This document shows positions 45,693 through 58,071 of a stretch of 64,000 nt of DNA, piece by piece. Under the pieces are notes generated by a model. The model did no database searches. It was not told where the DNA came from and worked only from the letters and a program-made list of their open reading frames with translations. The translations under genes and the position numbers were made by a program. Positions within the stretch are counted from its first letter, which is position 1, and each line of letters begins with the position of its first letter. The stretch is from contig LVLI01000196.1 in NCBI GenBank assembly GCA_001687465.1, positions 146,787-210,786 on the forward strand. Direction: 5' to 3'. This DNA comes from Halocafeteria seosinensis. Lineage: Eukaryota; Sar; Bigyra; Bicosoecida.

Positions 45693-48600
45693 TCAACGTG
45701 ATACTCTTAGAGGATGTCCCTCAGTGTTAAACACCCACTCGTCTAATGGAACACTTTCGTCATCACTAAAAAGCAAGTATAAATACTTGAAAGTTTCTGC
45801 TAGAAGAAAGCTTTCCATTTTATTCATCAAGTTAGAAGACTCCTGCATAACGAACTCTCGTTTGGCTGAGAGGAATCTGTTACTTCGATAGCATATGCTG
45901 GCCGATATATTTTGTCTGGGTGGACAGCAGCCTGCATTGCATTTGCCAATCTCTTGTATTCTCCGCTGGTGCCACTTCCTGAGTGACATAGCAACTTCAC
46001 GAGCGTCTTTATTAACGTGCAAAGTACTCTTCAGAGCGGAGTAACCTGAATCAAGGAAAGCGTGTTGTTGGATACTCTGGAAAACGTTCCAGCCCCATTC
46101 CCTATACACCGGATCGTGAGTTACACGCCACAGCACAAACAAAGACTCAACAGTTTCCGGTCGAAGCAAAGAATGTTTTGCATCTTGATGTACAATGATG
46201 TCGTCAAGTCCTTGATCCTCTGTGGTGGACACATTGTGATTCAGCGAAGAGCAGCTACCACTAAGTAGATCGACTTCTTCTGTAACCATGGTAGACGTTG
46301 TTTTGTTGCTTTGTCGAAAAGTGGCAATCTCTGGAGCTAATCCGGTAGCCGTCTTGTTATATAATTCATAGCACGAGCGCATGAGCAAAGAAGCAACGTC
46401 CAGAATCCGCTCCTTCCCCTCACGCAGACTGCTTATGTTGGAAAAGACGGACCCCTCACCATCTTCAAAAAGAGCCTTCGCATCCCAGGTAAGCTGTCGC
46501 AATTGCTCCTGCTCATCACTGGATAGTGCTTTGCCGAGGCGCGCTAGATGGAGACTTCCATCGTGGCCAGAAGATTCCTGCCATCTCAAATGGCTCCACA
46601 AGGCAAAGAGTGAACCATTGACGCTAAATCCTTGTTGCACACCTAATGCCAGCATACCGGGAGCAAAACACACCAAATGATCCATCTTCGGGAGTTGATA
46701 GTACACAGTGCTACCATTCTTTTCTCCGGCAGTCCTGTTTTCTGTAGACGGTACCAGTTCTCCAATGTAAGCGAGTCCGTTGGGGAATGAGTAGGAGAGC
46801 AACTTTGTCAAGATCCCATGCAATGAAATATGATACTGGTGTCGAACTAGAGAAAATATATCGCCTGTCTGACTGCCACACAGCGGATCACGTCCCTGAA
46901 CACAGTCTAAGAAATAACGTAATTGGGAAACGTCTGTGAAAGTGGGCTCCGCACCCGTTACCAAGTCCAGTTCGGAATATTGCGCACCAGTGGAGTTGGT
47001 AAACAAATGAATCGCATGAGAAGGCCTTTCCTTCACATTTGCTTCCGGTTTCCCCTTCGCATAGACTTCGGACTTCTTTTTATGCAGAAGGGCCAATTTT
47101 AACAGATACTCGTATGCGCTGTCACCTCTAGCTCCCAATGTTACTGGAGCCTTCTTATAGAATTCTGCGAATCAAAATCACAGTGACTTTCCTATAGCAA
47201 GACACAGCTGACCCATCAAGTACCGTACCAGCCGTATCAGGATCAACATAAATGGGCCACAATCCGTACTTCCCGCGCTTATTGTAGAGAATTTTTACCA
47301 CATTATCTGCCAGTTCTCGATATGTCGTGTTGCCCTGCGAGGAACGGCTATGTACGTGCAATGCACCAAATTTTAGTATGTAAGCAACCTTACGGAAAGT
47401 TCCGACAAACGATGAAATTCTAACTGTATCGTGGCAACTTCAGACAACGAGCTTGCCCCGTTGACCCACTTGGGATTGAAAGACGTAAGATTCCTCAGAT
47501 TCAGTGTGCCCATAGGTAGTCCACTGGCAGTTGAAAACGCTCCTGTCTCAATTATTCTGTTGGCAAGGGTGATCGTGAGATCTAGTAAGACTTCTTTCTG
47601 AGACAAATCATACGCCGACAAAAGACCACCAATAACCCGGATAGTGGTCTCAAACAGGTTCGTGTTAATGTCTGATGTCACGCTGCATAAGAGAAAGGTG
47701 AACACAACTTATATTCAGTGTCCAGTGACATCGATAGCACGCGTGCTCATACCTGAAATTCTCTCGCAAATAGTTGCACGCAAGTTCAAATTCCTCGAAG
47801 TAGCCCATCAAGAATAAAGTATCAAGAGAGTCAACCAGGGTGAGGGACATATTGCAAAGAGTCTGCGTCCCATTTTTTGTCAAAGGTTGAAGCTCATCAT
47901 CGCCGTAAGCAAAGGACTTGTAAGAGCTCCACGCGTGGTGGAAAGCATTACGAACCGCTTCCTGCCGGGCAAAATTCAAGTCATCTTCATAAGACATCCA
48001 AGAATTGGGAAGATTGCCAGATTCATAGAGAGTAGATGTTCGTGGCTGAAGTACCCATTCTGTCCCATCAAAGACCCAGTGTTTTCCTAAACCTACGTAT
48101 TTGTGGTGCGCGATTCCCCTGGGTCTCAACCAAGTCTGAGAAGAGAGTACCTGTGGGGGAGTGCTGGAGCCCCGCTCGGCAATCTCCAAGCGCGTACTTT
48201 CTACGTGCTGCAAACTACGCCGATTCAACAAGTTCATGTAATCGAGGGTGTAATCAAAACTGAAGTACCCCATACTCGTATCGAGGCAAATCTGGTCGGA
48301 ATCCGAGTACCTCGGCGAAACAGATACAACAACTTGAGAACTCCCTTGATAAGGATTTCGTGTGGTTGACCTTGCCGGGTTCTTGTTTCCGAGGCCAATA
48401 TGGTCTCGCACCCACTCAACAATCCTCAATGCTTCATCAATGGATTGCTTGGCCTGAGAAGTCTGGTCCTTCTCGTCTTCAGCCTCCAGTTTGACTTTGA
48501 GGCCATTGAGTACCTGGTGTCCGATACCGACCAACTGCTCGGAAGAGACTATTTTATCAAGTTTAGAGCGCGGTACCCAGTGCTCTTTACCTTTTATATC

Positions 48601-49651
48601 AACAATTCTCCAAGCATCTGTCCACGGCTTGTAGGAATCGGCAGCATTAGTACTAGACTCATCCGAAGCATGAAGAGACACCCCAGCGTCCAAGACCAAT
48701 CTGGTCAGTGCTTCTGGTTCAAATTGATATAATGTTGCCTCCGCTAGAAACCTCATCAGATGCGATTGAGCGATTGCAGAATTCTTCTGAACGTATGATT
48801 GCAGGTCCTGATAGACGCTTTGTAAATTATGAAGTTTCTCGGTATACACGTTTCCTGAGTTGTTGAGGCTTTCCACAACCGGGAGTATGGCGCCGAGTAC
48901 CCTTTCTGTTAGCGCAGAACACTCCATTACCGCATCTATCTTTTGCCGAGTCCTGGTAGCGTGTAGCGAAGCCATTAACTGGCTGTTCGTATATCTAAGT
49001 CTCTTTATCTCGGACTGCATCTTCATCTGCTGTTTGTGAAGCTGTTGCATTTGTCGCTGGAGCTCGCTCTGCAGGTAATAATCATTGGAAACAACCACCC
49101 ATCTCTGCGGGCCATGTCCTCTGTTGGAACTGACAGCTTGTTTCACGTACCATCATCGGTTGCTTCGTCTGACAGGATACGGACCCTGTATCGGGGTCAA
49201 TCGAACACGTATCCGACTGTGTCAAGAGGCCTGTAGAAGTGTTTCAGAAGGGTCAATCCACTACCCTTGGGCAACCCACTACCATCCCTAATTCCATAGT
49301 ATTAATTATACAGTCCACTTGAAAGCCTAACTTACATTCGCGTAGACAAGTAAAATTCGCATGGCCACACCCAACCAGTCGCACTGTCCGTCCAAAATCA
49401 CATTCACAATAGCCTGCGACATGCGATGGAACCACATGATCACACCGTATGTCTCCCTGAGGCTTCCTTGACCCATATGGACTGCAGTTCTCCGTAGCAC
49501 GGAAGGAGACGCACGTCATGGGGGTAGCAGGAGCATCCGAAGTAGCCGAGGAACTGGCACCGCGCACTACCTGGAACAGGCACACTACCAGTAACCCCAC
49601 AAACGTCCATGTCGACACGCAACCAGTGCCTCTAACTGATGGAGGGGCCAT
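45693..49651 (-). CDS. GH47 alpha-1,2-mannosidase with extended N-terminus
   Basis: Six exons (49651-49336, 49230-49151, 49068-47753, 47682-47394, 47334-47229, 47164-45693) give 1192 residues, about twice a normal class I mannosidase. An N-terminal signal anchor (about 16-33) is followed by a Cys-rich module (CVSFRATENCSPYG to FTCLREC) of a type I associate with algal glycan enzymes. A coiled coil and a long region come next. The GH47 catalytic domain starts near 491: SLTLVDSLDTLFLMGYFEEF, LFETTIRVIGGLLSAYDLS, TLGARGDSAYEYLLKLALL, LRPETVESLFVLWRVTHDP and WVFNTEGHPL are all diagnostic. It should be a type II membrane enzyme of the ER or Golgi trimming Man9GlcNAc2. The last motif fits ER/Golgi mannosidase I rather than EDEM. 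Confidence 0.9.
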
Positions 49652-50076
49652 TCCCCTTACTTCCACCCACGCGTACAGCTACATAAGCATCTATAAAAGC
49701 AAAATTAACAACGACAAGGGTTTGCTATAATAACTGGAAGTACTCAAGCCGGCCGAAACGATAAGGTTTGATTGTTGCATTAAAAAGCCGTGGGCCATAG
49801 AAAGTTGGCAACCGGCACCAGTGGCACAGGTTACGAGTGTTGAAACAAACTTTATGGAAGGAATGGAACTTCCGTGTTAGAAGTAGTGTTATCGAGCTGC
49901 CATGATGATCATGGGGTGGCAACGGTTGCAACTTGGCTTCTTGAGCTGTATTGTACGCACAGCCTTGTACAATTGTACGGTTCGTGCGGTCAGATGCGAG
50001 GTGATCAGGAAGGATGTGTTACTCCTTTATCAATGCTGGGGAGCTCAAAGGAACTTTTGACATTATCAGGAATGAT
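49652..50076. other. Gene-free stretch
   Basis: 425 bp between the GH47 start and the PTEN stop, both on the minus strand. Holds the GH47 promoter presumably. A 12-bp palindrome GTACAATTGTAC lies at about 49967. Confidence 0.45.
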
Positions 50077-51650
50077 CTACGAGTAAGGTTTCCGTGACTC
50101 TCGACTTGGTAGTGCAGGGCTGTCTCGAATAGAAATGTTCTCAATTCCAACTGGGGCCGTCATTGCGGGCGCACGAGCAGCGCCAACTCCACCTGGAGAG
50201 AACGAACTAGCTTCAGAAGTTTCCTCGGTGGCAACATCTGCAGTTGCGTATTCCTCCGTGTTCAAAGGGGAATTCTGAAAATTTAGGAATGAAGCATATT
50301 TTTCATGGTACTCCTCCTCTGTTTTCAGTCCCGGTACTTCCCCAAAGAACAGCTCACATCGAAAATGTTTGGGGAAATTCTTGCATGAGACATCTTTATA
50401 TGCTCCGTCAAGCACTGGTTTATCGAAGACGAGAAACTCGTTTCGGATAAACGCCGTGTGCAGCGAGAGCTGAAACATCTGCAATGTCCATTAAAAGCTC
50501 CAGTATTGGTGAAAGTTTGAAGGTTGGCATGTTTCTCACCTTATCATCCTGAACAGCGCTGTCCCAGTCGTAAAACTGAAACCGAACATTGTCCCGCACG
50601 TAAATCTCTTGATCTTCCAAGTACATTTCTATCACACGGTGTTTCTCTTTATAATGGAATAGTTTCTTGCAGTGTTTTCGAAAGTCGTATATCTTAACGT
50701 TCCTCATACGCGTCCTGAATTGCAACGACAAGTTGGTTCGTTGTATTGGCACACCATATCAAGTTGATACTGCCGATACATACGAAGTTACATAAATAAG
50801 GAGATATGGATCACATCCACCGCTGATATCGAAATTGGGAACCCCAATCAGTCTAACCTGGAATCGAAAACACATGGATACGAGGCTTTCGCTTTTAATC
50901 TCCAACTAAATTCGTACCCGCAAGAGTTTATACGTCTTAGTGAGCCTCTTCAGAGACTTCACGAGGTTCTTTTTGACCAAATACTCGTAATAGAAAACTG
51001 TGCGCTGCTGGCTGGGAATCGTCACGCCTTTGCCGTTATAAGTGCGTCGTTCTCCGAAAAAATGTAGCGCCTCAGCTGCAGAATAGCAGGCCTTTGAGTG
51101 CAAGAGGTAACAGCAAATAAGAGTTCCCGTCCTCCCTTTTCCCGCCTTGCAGTGTATACCGACCACATTTCTCGTGTCTTTTCTCAGATAGTCATCCACA
51201 GAGCGACAAAAGCGATGGACAAGCTCCAAAGGAGGAGGGTTGTGATCATCAAATGGAAAACGAGCCACCACTGTGACAGTACCATGGAGTATGCGCTTCA
51301 AACACTGAAGTGACCAGCAATACCGACAAATCTTACCAGGGAATGTGTTTACGAGTTTATAATCTCTTTCAGAGCATAAATTGTAGATCTTATAGTGCCC
51401 AGCATGTCTGCAATATCGTCACATACTTACCAAGGTGAAGAAGCAGCCTGGCCACAAGCCTGTCTTACTTGGACTCGAAGAAGCGTTGCACCTCTGAGCT
51501 TGGATTTCTCCATGCAGCTTCGGTACCAGAGGAGGGGAATCCCATTGCAATGATGCGGTCAGTGATGTAGGACAGATCAAGGTCAAAGCTGTTCTCGTCG
51601 TCTACAAAACGACGCTTCTTTTTGCTCACAAGCCCTCGTAACCCGCGCAT
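50077..51650 (-). CDS. PTEN phosphoinositide 3-phosphatase
   Basis: Six exons (51650-51469, 51407-51337, 51270-50918, 50857-50784, 50714-50540, 50478-50077) give 418 residues; human PTEN has 403. The N-terminus [11 protein letters not shown] keeps the basic PIP2-binding motif, then [19 protein letters not shown]. The P-loop [10 protein letters not shown] has catalytic C125 and R131, with both Lys of the PTEN loop that favour PIP3. [13 protein letters not shown] supplies the WPD-like loop. A C2 domain follows ([20 protein letters not shown], then [11 protein letters not shown]). The tail is Ser/Ala-rich and lacks a clear PDZ ligand. It should convert PIP3 to PI(4,5)P2 at the plasma membrane. 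All five introns are 60-69 nt. Confidence 0.95.
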
Positions 51651-52156
51651 GGCTCCAGACGGGATTGGCGAATGAACTAGAATATGTGGCTACTCCGTAG
51701 CAACCTCTAATGAACTAAGGAGCAAGATTCAATTACAAAGACAATGGTATCGCTTTCTTAACAAAACAAAACCATAGAGCTCGTATACAACAGTGCAAGT
51801 GCTAAGCGGAGCGGTTGGTGCCACTTGATGGTTAATTGTAAGTTAAGTCAAAATTTGTAACTCAACTTTCCAAGCACTCAAAAGCTGAGCTGAATTAAAT
51901 AAACGATTCCAGTAGCATTTCTAACACCAGGTTTTGTTTTGATTGTCTAACTAAAACGTTGTTCATCATTTTACAGAAGCAGCAAGACTGCTTTAAGTAG
52001 TACCGACTACTAGAGGCAACTAGCACTGCAATTCTTCTCAGGGCTACTTTGATAAACAAATAAGCAGCATAACCACTATCATGGCTTCAACCTCATAACT
52101 CGTGATGCGCTGTAGCCTATACGACTGAAAAAAATTAGACTCGCCTAGGGTCATAA
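51651..52156. other. Gene-free stretch between PTEN and DONSON
   Basis: 506 AT-rich bp between the PTEN start and the DONSON stop, both on the minus strand. No gene seen. Confidence 0.45.
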
Positions 52157-55100
52157 TCATTTCCGGGTTCTGGAATTGACATCTGTTCCGAGTGCACACC
52201 TCGCCATTGTCTTAGCAGCTGCAGCCCGAGCTGCAAGAAAGCATGGGGTCCATTGCAAGGGAGTGCCGTTATTATCCACTGGCGTATCTACACTACATGC
52301 GGGACCACCGTGCTTTCCCACAAGAGTGCACCACTGAACATGTGCCAGCCGATCGGGATACCCTTCTTGTGTCTGTTGGCTTGGACGCAGTACACATTGA
52401 GTGTACCACTGCTTGGCATAGTAATCATCAAGGTCATCACTGCCACTCCATGGCCAGAAGCATTCACGCGAGACAGCTTTTCCTTGACCGTCATTGGAAA
52501 CGCTAGCGGCTGCTTCATTTCGTAACTTTGTCATTTCGCTTATTAAAGTCTTAAACGACGGATCCCACAAGTCCAAACAGATACAGCGTACAGAGCCTAA
52601 AGTCAAAGGGGTTTGGTAATTGGCAAACGCATCTGGAACTCGTTCCTTGATGGTCAGCAGCCCATCCTCTTCTTCGTCTCGGATGAGTTCGTCCCCTTTC
52701 CATATTGTCATGCGAGGGATGGAATATGATTCACCGCTACTTCCCACCATGCGACTATGCTGAAGCGACACCCGTTGGCTCGCTGCAGAGGACGCACACT
52801 CTTCCAGTATGGAGGTGGTAATTTTCGGTTGTCGTACTACAGCTTTATGCAACAAAGAAGAGTTCATGTATGTACACAACCTATCCATTGGAAAAGTACA
52901 CTGTAATATAGCATCCCTGGCCTCGGAATAGCTCTCCTCGTCGATGCCTTCATCCTCTACCGTAGAACCTGCTTCCACACTTCGGCTGGCTGTACCCTCC
53001 GTGACGTACTGATCCCAGTATCCGATTCGCACACCCCTTGCATCCCGAGGAAAATTATCGCTTTGTAAAGAGGCTTCTTTGGTACAATCGAACATTTGAG
53101 CTGTAAAATCCGCCGCATAGCTTTCTCTGCATTGCGGTTCTAGATCAGACGTTGTCGTGTGTTCGTTTCCGGCGTATACTTTTTCATTAATGCAGGAACG
53201 GGCGGCCTCGGCGAACGTGTGCCTGATCGGTTGTGAAACTATTAAACGCATAGCTAGAGTATGGCAATGTAATAGAAGTTGAGCATGTCCGAGTATGTGC
53301 ACTAGCCGATGTGGAACACTCGGCAGCACTGGACCAGATATTTCAAGTCGATACATGTCGTAAGAAGCCTTATTGCTGGCCGCTCTCGGTAACTTGCCAT
53401 TTTTGACTATTTCAAGGTGTTCCTCAGTGGCATGCTTGAATGAAGAAAGAGCAAGAATCCTGGGAATGCGTCCCGTTGTCGATGTAAGTCCTAAGGAAAT
53501 CAGTTCCGTCTGTAAGCCCCCAACAACGCGGTTGTCTCCCTGAGCTGCACTGCCCAGAAAACCAGCAGATATATCGGCACACATATATGAAATCAGCCGC
53601 CGAAATGACACTTCTCCTCGAATCAGCAACAAGGTGTGTTCGGCGGATAGTCCGCGGGTTGAACCTCGCCTATTTCCCTTCCTAACACCGCTGATGCTCT
53701 GATAAGAGTTGAGTTCTTCTTTCAGCTCCTCAGGTCTGGATACGCGAGGACACATATAGACATGAAGAATGCATCCAGTTTCTATCGATTGTAAAGCAAC
53801 TTACATGTCTTCATTGTCATTGATATTATTCGAGCTCAGTGGCATGCTGAAAGGAATTCCAACTCTTCGAAGAATATTTCGCGTCCCACGAGTGGAGCGC
53901 GCAATAATAGCAACGGGCCCAGACCGAGTGTTCTCACTCGCGCGTCTCAATATAACAATGTTCTTGTTTTCGTATTTCACAATTGCATATTCCTGGGCTC
54001 CAGATACAACTTTAGAGGCCACGTTTCGCAAACTCTGATGCCATTTATTTAGAATTCGGAAAAATCTGCTTCCTTCCACTTTGTCATTTTCGTTGACACT
54101 TTGCGCATTTATGAGCCTTCGCGAAGCAGCCACCATACCTGTGTACACTTGAGGCACAAAATCTGAGGACGGGGAACAGTAGTACCGTCTCGCATCGTCA
54201 AAAGCTCTTCTGAGGATATTATGAACAATCCGGAAGATATACGGGCCAGGAGGCATCTCCGTCGGGTTCAAGCATGAGATTACCGACTTCATAAATTTAT
54301 TGAAATCATTCACCGGTAACTCCTCCTCTGCCAACGTTCCCATGTGCTCGTGACGCCAAACAGCAGAGTTTCGAGGCGTGAACTGCCGGTAGTCCCAACG
54401 ATATTGAAAAGATTTTGCTAACTCTTTGACGCGACTATGGCAGTCTCCTTCCAATGCGACCTCATCCAAAGCTGAGAATGGGATTAAACGCCCGAAATTA
54501 GCATCCTCTTGAGTATCTTCGTATCCACTAGAAACCCCCTCTCCAGTATGTGTAAAATCTTCCTCTGTAGATTGAAGAGCTATCCATTCGAATGATTGAG
54601 AAGAAATAAATATTGCCCGATCTTTAACTGACCAATCCTTTGCAGGAATCCTTCCAACGAACCGTGGCATCCTTGGCTTCTTTGCCCCGGTATGCTTAGT
54701 GTGACGGATAGCTCCAGTATCCTTTTCAGCTCCCTCATGTGTCGGTGTTTTCCTTTGCTTTTGCTTTTTCTTTCTATCTTCGAGAACGAAGGAAAGCATA
54801 GCCTCCAAAACATTGTTCTGCGTTGGGTCATTGTCTTGTGTCTCGCTGCTCGAAGGAAGGAATGGGTTGTCCGACGTCGAAAGCCCTTCTTGCTCCATGT
54901 TAGCCGAACTCTCCCTTCCTGATTCTGAAGCAGCTGACTCTTGTGAGAATTCATTAACATAGGGGTTGGAGGACTGAGTTGGTGCAGTTTCCTCTTGTTC
55001 TACCACATGTGTTGCCTTGTCAGCCGATGCTGATCCTGACTTCACATCACTTTCACCACTCGCTTCCACTCGTTGAGCTTTCTCCTTTCCATCCTGCCCG

Positions 55101-55255
55101 GCATTATCAGCTACTGCATGTTCTGTTGAAGCATTGCCTTCCTCTTGATTCTTCGCGCCTTCTGATGATGTCTCTGTGCTTGTTTTGGTTCGAGTTTGTC
55201 TCGTAGTTCGGGTCGTTGAGGAAGAGCGCTGGCGTTTAGCACCTCGTCTTGCCAT
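52157..55255 (-). CDS. DONSON-like replication factor
   Basis: Two exons (55255-53805 and 53735-52157, 69-nt GTAAGT intron) give 1009 residues. The basic start MARRGAKRQRSSSTTR and a long disordered Ser/Glu-rich region occupy about 1-190. From about 205 the DONSON fold is recognisable: KDWSVKDRAIFISSQSFEW (family: DWS-KTR--FTS-QPF-W), then FQYRWDYRQFTP, then TRGTRNILRRV and GIPFSMPL near the splice. After the splice come LLLIRGEVSFRRLISYM and YRLEISGPVLPSVPHRLVHI. DONSON helps load CDC45 and GINS to build the replicative helicase. Human DONSON has 566 residues; here about 370 extra residues follow the last conserved block and have no recognised domain. The match is by eye over several blocks in the right order. 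Confidence 0.8.
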
Positions 55256-56459
55256 ACTCAGTGCTCTACAACTCACTACCCTAAATTGATGCTTCCCAAT
55301 GCGATTGTCACATAAATTGTTTGATTGCGATAGAGCATCAATACTCTTAGCATGGACTATATTATCGACACCCTGCGAATGAATTGCTGCGTGTCTTCGT
55401 GGATTTGAATTGTATGAAGTCATCACAAGTTTCTTGTTAATGCAATACCACACAAGACCTTCAATCAGAATGGTCAGGAGAGATAAAGGGTGCACAAGTC
55501 ATTGGAACATGCTCGGAGGAGTTTGGATATGTATTCAACGCAAAACCAGGCTTGTAAGGGAGGGAGAGAAACATCATGACGAATCGGTACACTGTATGCT
55601 GCAGCCCGCAAGTACTTCTCTGCTGAGCGTCTGCTTTTGAGTGTGGTGAAAGAAATATCTAATTTGAATTGGTTGTCACTTTTTGCATATTCCGACCGGC
55701 CGATGCTTTTCACACGATATTGACGACGTCGCATGCACTCAATGACCAAGAATCTAATACCAATGTATACGCGAATGTCGACGGAAGGAAGCACTACGGC
55801 ATACTTCGGTGTGCTACCAACATGGCAGCCATGGATACAGGCATACTATTCACCCAGCTTTTATGCAATATTTCAGAATCCTTCAAGCTAATTATATTTA
55901 CGTATACAATGTTAATAACCACATGCCGTAGTGCTAGGACACCTCTTGTACCACCACTGTAATTACCTGTACATTGCTTTCCCCCTTACGACTTTGCTCA
56001 TGTCTCAAGATTTTAACATTGACAACTCTTTAGTACACCTATCCCAAAGACATGTGCGCATGTTTACTCTTTACACGCCAGTCACTGGCCGGCCAGCGGC
56101 AAGTGCTTGAACTATTCTTTAAGGCAGCCAACTTCAAGAGAACGACTACGGTACTACGTAACGGTAGTACCGTTGTACGCAGTCTGCGCAATGGTATGAA
56201 TTGGTTGGACACAACATAATTAAGATAACATATTTGAGCAGGTACATATATCGATATGTATTTCCGCGAATTGATCATTATGCTAAGCGTGTACGACGCC
56301 GGAATTAGATAAAGAAGTTGAAGCACGTTAACTTGTTTGAGCAAACTTTGAGGTGTGACTGGATATTGTAAACAGTGCATACAGATAGTCTGAGCCATTC
56401 CGGAACGAATTGAGCGCGTGTCGATTGAAGCTCATGGATATCATAGCAATCGAAGGAGA
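55256..56459. other. Gene-free stretch (1.2 kb)
   Basis: Divergent region between DONSON and the ankyrin-like gene. Several short open frames occur on both strands but none has family-like sequence. An imperfect palindrome with ACGGTAGTACCGT lies at about 56160. Confidence 0.45.
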
Positions 56460-57716
56460 ATGGGGGAAAGAGCAGCATTGGTGTTTGCGATTCGCTCTGC
56501 CCAATGGGAGCAATTGAGTGAATCACTGCCTGATGCAAGTGATTCGCCGGACTACCTGACGAATCTAACAGAGTTCGCGCTTGATGACAGTGAGTCATCG
56601 CCAATTTTTCCATCCTCTTGGTGGGAGAAGACACCTGCAAATGTAGAAGGGACAAGTCTATACCCGACTTCCTTGTTGCACGAAGTTTCGCGTGTATTCC
56701 TCCTGCCGACAAGTGAAGCAGAGGCAACTCCAGATGTTCCTAGTCTGCAGTTTCTCCTTGGCAGACACTCGAAGCCGTCCATTGATGTAATAGATATAGT
56801 AACTCCTTTAAGCTCTGAGGAATGGGTTCTCAGGCCGATACTGGATATTCTGGTGGAGAATTCTGCAAACGAATTCTTGGAATTATTGATGCACTACACG
56901 GCATCGGATGGTGGTTATCGCGATGCAGAATCCCGAGAGAGGGGTAACCATATATTTAGTAGAGCACTTGAGAATCCAAAGATTGGATCTACAGTGCTCT
57001 GTCTCTTAGCTGAGAAGCTGGCTTCCCCTGGTTATGACCATGTTAACAATGCCGTGGTTGAGCACAGAAGCGCCGTTTTCCACAGCTTAGCTAAGGCCGG
57101 CATTTCGCTCGATGAGATGGACGCGAATCGTATGACAGCTCTGGCAACGTGCTGTAAGCTCCTAAGCCAAGAGGCTTTTGAGTCTCTAGAAGAACTCCTG
57201 AGGACAGGAGCAGATCCTTCCACTAGATGCGTTTATAGTAGATGCGCGTTACATTTTCTGTGCGTGCCCATGCATCAAGACTACCAACTATTAAGGAAAT
57301 CAATGCATGCGATCCTCACACGGAACACTGAGGTCCTTCATTGCAGTGATGACTTCGGTTTCAAGCCCTTCGATTATGCCGTGGATCGAAACAACGTTCC
57401 TATTACAAAGGCAATGTTGGACAGTTTCATGGTAGATGTGCCCTTTGAAAAGATATGCCAATGTCCCGTCCGGTTAAAAGTATTGGACACAACTTATTCG
57501 GCAGGTAGTCATCGTAGCCATGGGATGAAAGTAAACAAAAAGCTTTCAGAATCTGAAAGAATCGTGTTGGTGTGGTATAACCACTTTGCGAAGTTGCGAT
57601 ATCCGATTGTCAAAGCGAGAGCGTGGAGGAAAATGCGCAAAACAGGGCAAGAAGCGGAATATGTACGTGATCAAGACGCAAAGGAGTCTCCTTTGAAAAA
57701 ACTCGATACTGGATAA
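56460..57716 (+). CDS. Ankyrin-repeat-like protein
   Basis: Single exon, 418 residues from the ATG at 56460 (an earlier in-frame GTG at 56418 is ignored). Residues about 225-320 show ankyrin-like periodicity: DANRMTALATCCKLLSQEAF, then LEELLRTGADPSTRCVYSRCALHFLC, and DDFGFKPFDYAVDRNNVPI, each with the T/F-x-L/F-x-A pattern and helical pairs. The first 150 residues are acidic and unlike any family I know. The C-terminus is a basic helix (FAKLRYPIVKARAWRKMRK). No catalytic motif or membrane segment. A protein-binding role is the only reasonable inference. Confidence 0.72.
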   Translation: MGERAALVFAIRSAQWEQLSESLPDASDSPDYLTNLTEFALDDSESSPIFPSSWWEKTPANVEGTSLYPTSLLHEVSRVFLLPTSEAEATPDVPSLQFLLGRHSKPSIDVIDIVTPLSSEEWVLRPILDILVENSANEFLELLMHYTASDGGYRDAESRERGNHIFSRALENPKIGSTVLCLLAEKLASPGYDHVNNAVVEHRSAVFHSLAKAGISLDEMDANRMTALATCCKLLSQEAFESLEELLRTGADPSTRCVYSRCALHFLCVPMHQDYQLLRKSMHAILTRNTEVLHCSDDFGFKPFDYAVDRNNVPITKAMLDSFMVDVPFEKICQCPVRLKVLDTTYSAGSHRSHGMKVNKKLSESERIVLVWYNHFAKLRYPIVKARAWRKMRKTGQEAEYVRDQDAKESPLKKLDTG

Positions 57717-58071
57717 GTCTGTCACGCCATCCAAACAAGCTCAAGTTGCTCAACAGCGGTAGCTGGAAGCTGCGGACTGGTAAACAGGGTTACTCACGGG
57801 TCATACAAATTAGCGTAGTGTCCGGTATGAACTAGAGATGCGAAATACACGAATGGTTCTGTCCTCGCTCCCCACTAACGCAATAGATAACATCCTTGTC
57901 TATGGTTCTGCGTATATGGACTCCCTCCTCCCCTATGGATTGAACTTGCTTCCAGTTGTTTTGAATTGTAAAATTCAAACGAGAGATCCGTAGCGTCCTT
58001 TTCTGTGGAACTAGTGCAGTAACTAAGGTATTTGTCCGACTCGTGACGTATGTAACATACCCAGACATATC
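57717..58071. other. Short gene-free stretch
   Basis: 355 bp between two plus-strand genes, presumably the RAD51B promoter. No gene or motif recognised. Confidence 0.4.

Noticed and set aside
30960-49978. Palindrome GTACAATTGTAC present at about 30962 and 49967
   Set aside because: A dozen or more 12-bp palindromes are expected in 64 kb by chance; a shared one upstream of RPB1 and near GH47 is suggestive but too weak.
55474-55794. 106-codon minus-strand frame in the DONSON/ankyrin gap
   Set aside because: Basic composition suggested a gene fragment, but no family pattern and no adjoining exon could be found.
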